64,000 nucleotides of DNA from Kryptolebias marmoratus. Lineage: Eukaryota; Chordata; Actinopteri; Cyprinodontiformes; Rivulidae. The notes beneath the pieces are model-generated. The model saw only the letters and a program-made list of their open reading frames with translations. It ran no database searches and had not been told where the DNA came from. The stretch lies in contig NC_051439.1 of assembly GCF_001649575.2 (NCBI RefSeq), forward strand, positions 8,580,942 to 8,644,941, in the 5' to 3' direction. Below, piece by piece: positions 57,193 through 64,000 of the stretch; position 1 is the first letter of the stretch; each line of letters begins with the position of its first letter. Position numbers and translations under genes: made by a program.

Positions 57193-60100
57193 CTGGCGGG
57201 TCAGACACACACACACACACACGTCAGCCATTTCCCCCCCTCGGAGTTAAAAAAGATGACCAGGAAGTAATCACTGGATGTGCGTCTACATCAGGTTAAC
57301 CTTTAGGGGCGGTCTGGTTCAAGATGGACGCCACAGCTGATCACTACAACATGAAAATATCAATACCTCGGTCGGTTTCACAGATACTGCCATCAAATCT
57401 GAAGCGATGGTAGCTGAGCTCTTTACACATTACCACCCATGTTTGGTTTTGTTCTTGCATCCTCCTCTTTCTCGCGCTGAACGTCACCCTTCTTTTATCA
57501 GAAACACCTCGATGCTCTTCTGAGCTTCCTCCCGACGCTTTAAAGGCTACAAGAAGCTCCGCCCGGTGCGTCGGTCTTCAAACAGTCCCCTTCTTTCTTG
57601 AAACGAGCTCACCTCAGGCCGTTCTGTCATCTAACAGTCCCGTTCTGTCTGCTGGCAGGTAAGGTGCTTGCTTTAAACCGGTTTCGTCGAACCGCATTAA
57701 TGCATTCACATCTCTCCTGATCCTTTCGGGAGCCTCACGTGTGCCGTGTGGCGACCCAGTTAGATCCACCTGCTTCCTGGTTTGGTTAGGACCGGAGCTC
57801 CCAAACAAAGACCCACCCCTCACTGCTTCCCTGCGCAGCATTATTTGCATCATTGTTAAACCCAACACAGCGCCGCCCAAAAAAACGCCACAATGAGTCC
57901 GTTATGAAAAGCAGATCTAGCTTTTGTTGCACTTTTTTGTCAAAAGGAACAGGAAGTAGGTTCACCTGCTCACCACAGAAGGCCCCGCCCCGCAGCTGAA
58001 CCAGAACATGACCCCTGAAGGGCGGCGCCAACCAGCAGAATAACATCTGAAGGGATCCTTCATGTTTGCCCATTTTAAAACTCCAAACACAACAAAAACA
58101 ACTTTTTTAAAGTTGCTGCATTTTTGTTGACAACAACAACAAATATTACATTTACTCGACCCATTCTTTTTTAGAAAAACGCAGAAGAGTTTATAGAAAC
58201 AAATGTTTTTCTCTCCATACTTATCCACACCTGGAAAAAACTGAAACCAAATTCCAGACTTTAAGACCCGGCACCAAATACGCTAAAGTTAAAGCTTTAA
58301 AGAAACTAATCCACCTTTAAACTGATGCCTAAATACATATTTCTGACATGTGGAGAATGTTGTCCTTTAAGCTCTGTGGGATGAAACTGAGCCAGAAGAT
58401 GGCTCATCATCATCATCATCATCATTATTTTTGCCCACAGAAACTCGCCCCTGACTGCTTCACCGTCAGTCAAATCCTCCACCTCAGAGTTGTCTCAGAA
58501 GCAGGATTTATCCTATTTAATACAACTCTGAAGTTGTTTTCCCTTCAGTTCTTCAGTAAACACTGGAAAGTCTAATTGATGCCATCTTGTTTTCCTTTTT
58601 GAAAAGTGTAATGTGCTTCTGTCGCCACTAGAGGGCAGAAAAAACAATCTGTCCACCACAGAAGACAGCAGGTCTCTGCAGTAAGAACTGGATCAGCTTT
58701 CAGTGACACTTTTAGTGAAAGTTACACATTTAATGTTTATAAAATAATGTTGGTTATGATGTTCTAAGACTTAATGTCTGATAGGTTAGAAACCTACCTG
58801 CTGAAACCATTACAAAGAAACAATCAGTGCAGCACTGGTTTCTTACTCTGAACTGATCTTTGCTTTTTTTTCTGCCTTGGAAGTTTGAAATTTCTGCCCT
58901 GACTTCAACTAAGTCCACGAGGATGATTCTTAAATCCATCAAACCTTTATAAGGTTGCATAAAAAAGCATCTGGTGTAACAGCTCCTTGTATAATAATCT
59001 TGATGAGAAATACTCTTTAAGAGGAAGATCAAGTCCAAAAATCTCTATTATCTATGTGGTGTAGCTTTATGAAACTATCCGTTCTGCCAAAACAACAGAT
59101 GTGTGCGAAACCAAAAGTCTAAAATCATCTTTAACAAAAATTACATCACAAGCAGCTTTGAGAAAACGAGCACAGAGCAGTAACCGGTCCAAACGGAACC
59201 AGTACGAGCAGAGGAAGGGTCACCTGTGTGCGTCCTCCTGTGTCTCTGCAGCTCGTCGCTCCTGGTGAACCTCTTCCCGCAGTACATCCAGTTGCAGACG
59301 AAGGGCCTCTCCCCGCTGTGCCAGCGCAGGTGAGCTCTCAGGTGGGACGTCTTCCCGTAGACCTTCCCGCAGCCGACGATGTGGCAGATGTGCTGCTTCT
59401 TCTTGCCCATGCCCGAGCCCCTGGGAGGCGAACGGAAAAGGTGCGACGTCAGCAGAGGGAAAATATCTGAGGGGAACAACAGCACGGCGGTCCTAGTTGA
59501 ATACACCCACGGTGCCAAAGTCTCACCTTCCTCCCGACTCTTTGCAGTTGGGGCAGGTGCAGGCCACTCGGCGGAGCCTCTTGCCCTCCCCGCTCTGCGT
59601 CTCCATGTCCTCGTCTCCTATCTGAACCCGCAGGTTGTTCAGGTCGCTGGGGTTCAGCGTGGAGTCTCCGCTCAGCGGCCAGTCCTCTGAGTCGGGCTCC
59701 TCTTTTATCTGAATACCTGAACCAGCAAGAGGATTTAGGAAGCGTGGAGATGAGGAACTCATTTTCAGGCTGTTTAGGATTTGTACAGAAAAAAAAAAAA
59801 AGAAGAGTAAAATGTGCGGCTGTACCAGCTGGACTCCGTGTCTCATCCCCCTGTGCGTACTGGATTCCACTTTGTGTCGCAGAGTTAACCGTGACCGTCT
59901 GGAGGTTGGGCAGGCCGACCTGGCCCGTCTGGCCCAAGGGGAGGGTCTGGACCGGGGCTAGGGTCAGCTGCTGGGCCTGACCCTGTCCCTGGGGCAACTG
60001 GAGCCCCTGAAGCGACTGGACGCCTTGAACCTGAAAAAGAGCAGATCATTCCAGTCATCTGCGTTAGCTGGCCGCGCAGCTTCTTTCACCGTTTTGGGGA

Positions 60101-62837
60101 ACGCGGCGATGCTACCTGGAAGGTCTGCCACTGGATCTGCCCGGTGGGGGTGACGGTTTGGGCCTGGATGAGGAAGGTACCAGGGTTGACCAGCTGCACG
60201 CTCTGGAGAGTCTGACCTGCCGCCGTCAGGTCCTGACCCTGAGCCACCTGGGCTACCTGGGCCTGACTGTCAGCCAGCTGCAGGATGGACTGGGAGAGGG
60301 AGGCGGCGGTGGAGGAGGACACCTTCACCAAGAGGGACAGCATTGTTATTACAGAGACACAACTGTGTTGTAAATATAAACAAAGAGTAACAACTTTTGA
60401 AGGGAAACCATTAAAGTACATCCAAACACTGGCGATCTGGTTAGACAAAAAAACTGCACGAAAATGCACCACGAAAGAAATAAATTGTACACTTTTAATA
60501 GTCCAAATTATATCTATAAACGTTAAACAAACATTAAAATACCTAACTCTACTAGCAGAAACAGATACTTATTTTAAAAGGCGATGAAAACCCACTTTTA
60601 TCTTCAATTAAAAATGGTCTTAACTGACATTTATTTTATTTTAACTTACAAATGAATAAATCAGACACAGGACCACAAAGTGGATGCACACTTGACAAAG
60701 TTTGCTTTAAAGAGTGATTCCTCCTTCTCAGATTAATTTTTAAATAATTCAGAAGACAAAAAGTTCATGAATTAAATCACCAAATGTCATATTTTAATCC
60801 TTGTGATGATCAAACTGATCTTAGAACAACACTGTTAAACACAGGCACAATTTAAAGTAAAATAAGAAGACAGCAGACCTGGATTTGCTGCAGGTGGTTG
60901 TGGGAGTTGAAGTTTTCCGAGGAGGGATCGGACACGCCTGCAGACACAGCTGTTGCCTGGGTCAGAACCCCGGTGCCGTCGATGGTTTCGGGAAGCTGGG
61001 AGGAGCCGGAGGAGGAAGTGGTTGGCACGTAGAGCTCCTGGCCGGAGCTGGGGTTGCTTACTGTCACCGTCAGCGGCTGCTTGCCGCTGCCATCCTGGCC
61101 CTGGCTCTCCAGCGCCTGGCCGCTCATAATCAGCTGGCCCTCGGGCGTCACGCCCGTCGCAATGGGTACTGTCTGAGCGCCGGCCAGCCCGAGAGACTCC
61201 AGATCCACACTGTTTATAGGGACGAAGGTTATGTTGCCGGGCAGCCCCATGGGAACAGTGCCGGCGTACGCTGAACCTCCGGCCAACGAGACTCCTTGGA
61301 TGGATTGGACTTGGCCCGCCTGCGTCAGGAGGTCCGTGGTCGCCGTTGTGGTGCAGCTGATTCCGATGCTGCCCTGGCTGCCGTCTTGTAGGAGCTGAAT
61401 CTGACCCGTACCGTCGTCCAGCCCTTGTGTCGAGAATCCTGCAAGTGTTCCATCGGCGTTCTGGATTTGGGGGATGACCTAAAAGACAGGTTGCGCAAGC
61501 CCAATCAACACCTGAACACAGCCTCTGGACCGTTTTTTGTTGTTGTTGTTTGTTTACTCTACCTGATACTGAATGCCCGACACTCCGTTGGCCGCAGCCT
61601 CACTCCCAGACGCTGTAACATAAATGGGCTGGCTGGGAAGACTACCAATTGGAAGCACGTACTGCCCGTTGGACGTGACGATCCCCGAGTTTGGAATGTG
61701 GACGACTCCGTGATCTTCCTTCCCAGCCGAGACGGGAGTCAACACCTCCCACCTGTCCGAACCCGTCAGCTGGATGGCTGACATATCTGTCTGGAGGTAC
61801 AATCAGCACTCAGATTAGATCACACTATTCCCCCCCAACAACAGGGAGCTGTCAGCTCAGGATTGCATCAAGCCCCGAATCAGTCATTAAAGAAAAAAAA
61901 ACAAAACGGGAGTTTGCAGGAGGCATTGGGAGAACATGCAGCTCTGACTGAGAGTCACAAGACAGAAGCAGCTACCAACAAACAAGAGTAAGATAACAGG
62001 CTCGGAAATGGCAGAGGGTGGGGGATGGGTGGCTATTACAACACCACTGTTATGATTATGGACGCTGCTCCCGCTACATTTTCACATCCCTGCCTCCTCC
62101 AAAGCCTAAAGGTGCTTCGGCTATCTCGCTGCGAGCCGACCCAAGTGACTGACTCCAGCGTCCTACCCACTATGGGCGGGTTTTACAGGGGTAAAGTGGG
62201 TGGCCGTTATTGAGGGGAACACAGGAAGTGTACGGCTTTCACCCCTTGCCATCAAATTTTTAAAACGTGTGAGCTTCACGCTCTCTCTCTCAAAAAAAAA
62301 AAAAAAAGCACAACAAGAAATTCGGTGGCGAGCGGAGTGAGAAAGTGCCGTGGAGAGGGGGATACCTGTGTTTCCGCCGCGCCGCCAGCTTGCAGAAACT
62401 CGCTTTGACTGCTGTCCACGTCCGCGGACGCCATTTCTCCTTGTTTCAGAGGCTGCTCTGGCGCTAGCAGGGAGAGAGGGGGAAACTGAGCAAAACTCTG
62501 TTATCTTCAACTCCTGCCTGACAGAAAAGCCCGCAAAGCATCCCAACTCTCCGGGGCCGAAAATAGAAAAAGAGAAAAAAAAAAAACGCGAGAACAACAA
62601 AAAAAAAGAGAGGGGCCGGCTGCGAAATTCAACTTTGCGGCGGAGATTCTGGGAAGATTTCGGGCCCGGACCGACAGTTTACTTTGTCAACTCTGAGGCT
62701 AGCTCGGCTGGCTAACCATAGCTAGCTAGTTAGCAGCGCGGCTAACGATAAAAAGACGCAGCTCGCTTCGCAGCGGCTTTCGCAAACTCACCGATTAGTT
62801 GCAGCTTCGGTGCGCCAAATGTTTACGTACCAGTCAT
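56939..62837 (-). CDS. sp3: Transcription factor Sp3
   Basis: A nuclear zinc-finger factor that binds GC/GT boxes and can activate or repress. Nine coding exons (minus strand, 5' to 3'): 62837-62831, 62463-62366, 61790-61563, 61478-60879, 60322-60116, 60030-59826, 59716-59527, 59420-59224, 57192-56939; total 1986 nt, 661 residues. Residues 1-35 run [19 protein letters not shown] and on; Gln/Ser/Thr-rich activation regions follow; K453 lies in IKEE, matching the SUMO site of SP3; the Btd box CTCPNC is at 501-506; C2H2 fingers are at 524-546, 554-576 and 584-604 with KHA, RER and RHK contact residues; the tail [15 protein letters not shown] ends the protein. [20 protein letters not shown] and [20 protein letters not shown] identify SP3, not SP1 or SP4. 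Teleosts have two sp3 copies; I cannot tell which this is. Confidence 0.94.
57193..59223 (-). other. sp3 intron 8
   Basis: The largest sp3 intron (2.0 kb) splits the zinc-finger region. It holds a GATGGCCGCC-family repeat (57246-57430), a (CAT)n run (58405-58425), poly-A runs and a CTCF-like CCACTAGAGGGCAG (58625-58638). No other exon was seen. Confidence 0.75.
57246..57430 (+). repeat. GATGGCCGCC-core repeat in sp3 intron 8
   Basis: It has blocks CAGGAAGTAATCACTGGATG, GTTCAAGATGGACGCCACAG (core about 57320) and TCGGTTTCACAGATACTG, then GCGATGGTAGCTGAG. It is antisense to sp3. Confidence 0.7.
59224..59716 (-). CDS. sp3: sp3 exons 7-8: SUMO motif, Btd box, zinc fingers 1-2
   Basis: Exon 7 (59716-59527) codes [20 protein letters not shown] to CPNCKESGG. 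Exon 8 (59420-59224) codes [20 protein letters not shown], the second finger with RSDELQRH, and RRTHT before the split Gly codon. The splice phases (2, then 1) agree with exon 9 ([14 protein letters not shown]). Confidence 0.95.
60323..60878 (-). other. sp3 intron 4
   Basis: A 556-base AT-rich intron with no exon or repeat recognised. Confidence 0.75.
61791..62365 (-). other. sp3 intron 2
   Basis: A 575-base intron. It has a (CT)n/poly-A run at 62279-62308 and nothing else recognisable. Confidence 0.75.
62831..62837 (-). CDS. sp3: sp3 start codon exon (7 coding nt)
   Basis: ATGACTG followed by the donor GTACGT. Joined to exon 2 it gives [10 protein letters not shown], which matches the known SP3 N-terminus. 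Because the coding piece is only seven bases it is invisible to frame-based searches. An internal Met at codon 13 (MASADVD) could serve as a second start. Confidence 0.85.
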
Positions 62838-63130
62838 AGCGTGAATGGTAGTAAAGCGAGAGGATTACCACATCAACTAAACTCCGAACATGATTATTTT
62901 ATCAAAGGCGGGCTAGTGTTGATCGGTGAATTCGGGTCGATTTTTTTTTTTTCTATTTTGATTGACGGTGCGGGAAACACAAAAAGGTGGGACTAACAGG
63001 CTTGACTGGCGAATTTGCATCACATTACAGGACGTCCCGCCTTTCTTCTCTGAGGCCATTGGCTGGCCGGGGGCTCTCGCGGAGCGTCATTGGCTGGCTG
63101 AGGTGCCAATCAAAATTTGCGTTGGACGTG
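62838..63130 (-). promoter_or_regulatory. sp3: sp3 promoter with CCAAT boxes and octamer
   Basis: CpG-containing sequence upstream of the sp3 start. CCAAT boxes for the minus strand (ATTGG on plus) lie at 63058-63062 and 63089-63093, both followed by CTGG; a plus-strand CCAAT is at 63106-63110. A GC-box-like CCCGCC (63036-63041), a GACGTC palindrome (63031-63036) and a perfect octamer ATTTGCAT (63013-63020) lie between these and the gene. There is no clear TATA box. A GC-box in the promoter would allow autoregulation by Sp factors; that is inference. Confidence 0.55.
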
Positions 63131-63574
63131 CGTTTCCTGTTTGTTGAGCGAATCCAGAGATGGAATGCAGTAGTTTAAATCCGAACAAAGATACTAGAGA
63201 ACCAGCGCTGTTTGGGTGTAAATAATGCACCCTGTAGTCGTCATTTTAATAAAATAAAACTATATATTCCTTGTGGTGTTTGTTAAACATTTTAGCTGCT
63301 TGTTTTGGCCATATACGGTGGATGTGTCAGACTTTAAAGTTACATCAAAGTAACTTTTGAGCTAATCCCACGCTAGTTAGCTCTTATTGTTACATTACAA
63401 CTAATATCCTGGTAGTTTTAAAGTTGTAAACATGAAAAATACTATATATTTTAGGTCTGCAGACTCTAAAGTATGCTTTAGTCTACAGTAAATTCTCTAC
63501 TGGCTGGTAGAGATAGTTTCAAAAGTTAAAAAACAAAACATTTCTTTTCTAAAGCTTAGTTGAAGTAATATTTC
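63131..63574. other. Intergenic sequence upstream of sp3
   Basis: AT-rich unique sequence with no gene, RNA or repeat recognised. Confidence 0.6.
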
Positions 63575-64000
63575 AACAGATTTGGGCCTATTTGTTCCGC
63601 ATGGTCAGGTCCTCTACCAGAGGCCTGGGAGCTGGAGGGTTCTGCTCAGTATCTTAGCTGTTCCTAGGACTGCGCTCGTCTGGACAGAGATCTCTGAGGT
63701 TGTTCCTGGGATCTGTTGGAGCCACTCTTCCTGTTTGGGGGTCACAGCACTGACTGCTCCGATGACCACTGGTACCACTGAGGCCTTCACTTATCTATCA
63801 CCACACTGTCCGGTTGGTTAGACCTGTTTGTCAGGACCTGGAACTTCCACAGTATCCTCGCCCTGCCATTCTCCGCCACCTTAGGTGGGACTGTGGGACT
63901 TCCAGTCCATACTTGGTACAGATGTTCCTGTACACTGTTCCAGCCACTTGGTTATGGTGTTCCGTGTACGCTTTGCCTGCCTCTTACATCCTGCTGTCAT
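63575..64000 (-). mobile_element. LINE (non-LTR retrotransposon) 3' fragment, runs off window
   Basis: The minus strand encodes, with breaks, AVTPKQEEWLQQIPGTTSEI and SAVLGTAKILSRTLQLPGLW and, nearer the edge, ITAGCKRQA. These match the C-terminal part of a LINE polyprotein that fish databases often label as R2-like reverse transcriptase. Internal deletions and stops show it is inactive. The rest lies right of the window. Confidence 0.7.

Noticed and set aside
59449..59997. 182-codon minus frame in sp3
   Set aside because: It runs from true exon 6 through an intron and then out of frame over exon 7; the spliced model fits SP3 better.
1..64000. CRISPR arrays, bacterial-type operons, viral genes, tRNA and rRNA genes
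   Set aside because: I found no direct repeats with spacers, no operon-like spacing, no viral coding blocks and no tRNA or rRNA secondary-structure signature. A dedicated tRNA or RNA-family search was not possible here.

Overview
The window looks like a teleost fish nuclear chromosome. Its genes are split by many short GT-AG introns. It is full of (CA)n, (CT)n and (GCTAAA)-type simple repeats, and it carries decayed fish-type transposons (Tc1-like, hAT-like, L2-like and other LINE pieces). Two internal N-runs and an N-run at the left edge show it comes from a draft assembly. No prokaryotic operon, CRISPR array, rRNA or tRNA gene was recognised.

Three protein-coding genes are supported. (1) hs6st1, + strand: the last three coding exons lie at 14921-18027. 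The first coding exon (membrane anchor and 5'-phosphosulfate-binding loop) was not found and should lie left of the window, so 18-14920 is read as intron. A long 3' UTR may run to about 21520. (2) uggt1, + strand, 30968-54347: I traced 40 coding exons with an unbroken frame, giving 1523 codons plus stop. They run from a signal peptide to a C-terminal HSEL ER-retrieval tetrapeptide encoded by a 20-nt last exon. (3) sp3, - strand, 62837-56939: nine coding exons give 661 codons plus stop, from a 7-nt coding piece holding the start codon to the third zinc finger and tail.

Layout: 1-14920, hs6st1 intron with simple repeats, a Tc1 relic and several unique AT/homeobox-motif-rich patches; 14921-21520, hs6st1 coding end and 3' UTR; 21521-29230, intergenic, with transposon debris, an AT-rich desert and a strong candidate regulatory patch near 25740-26130; 29230-30967, uggt1 upstream region with CCAAT/CRE-like motifs, then an L2-like relic; 30968-54347, uggt1; 54348-56938, the convergent 3' ends of uggt1 and sp3; 56939-62837, sp3; 62838-63130, sp3 promoter with three CCAAT boxes and an octamer; 63575-64000, the 3' part of a LINE running off the right edge.

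The genes do not form a pathway. HS6ST1 6-O-sulfates heparan sulfate in the Golgi. UGGT1 is the ER folding sensor that re-glucosylates misfolded glycoproteins. SP3 is a GC-box transcription factor. HS6ST1 and UGGT1 are also neighbours in mammals, so that pair looks like old conserved synteny. I found no clearly new biological system. The most useful observations are splice-structure oddities in uggt1 and sp3, a dispersed repeat with a GATGGCCGCC core seeded through introns of all three genes, and candidate regulatory and insulator-like motifs.
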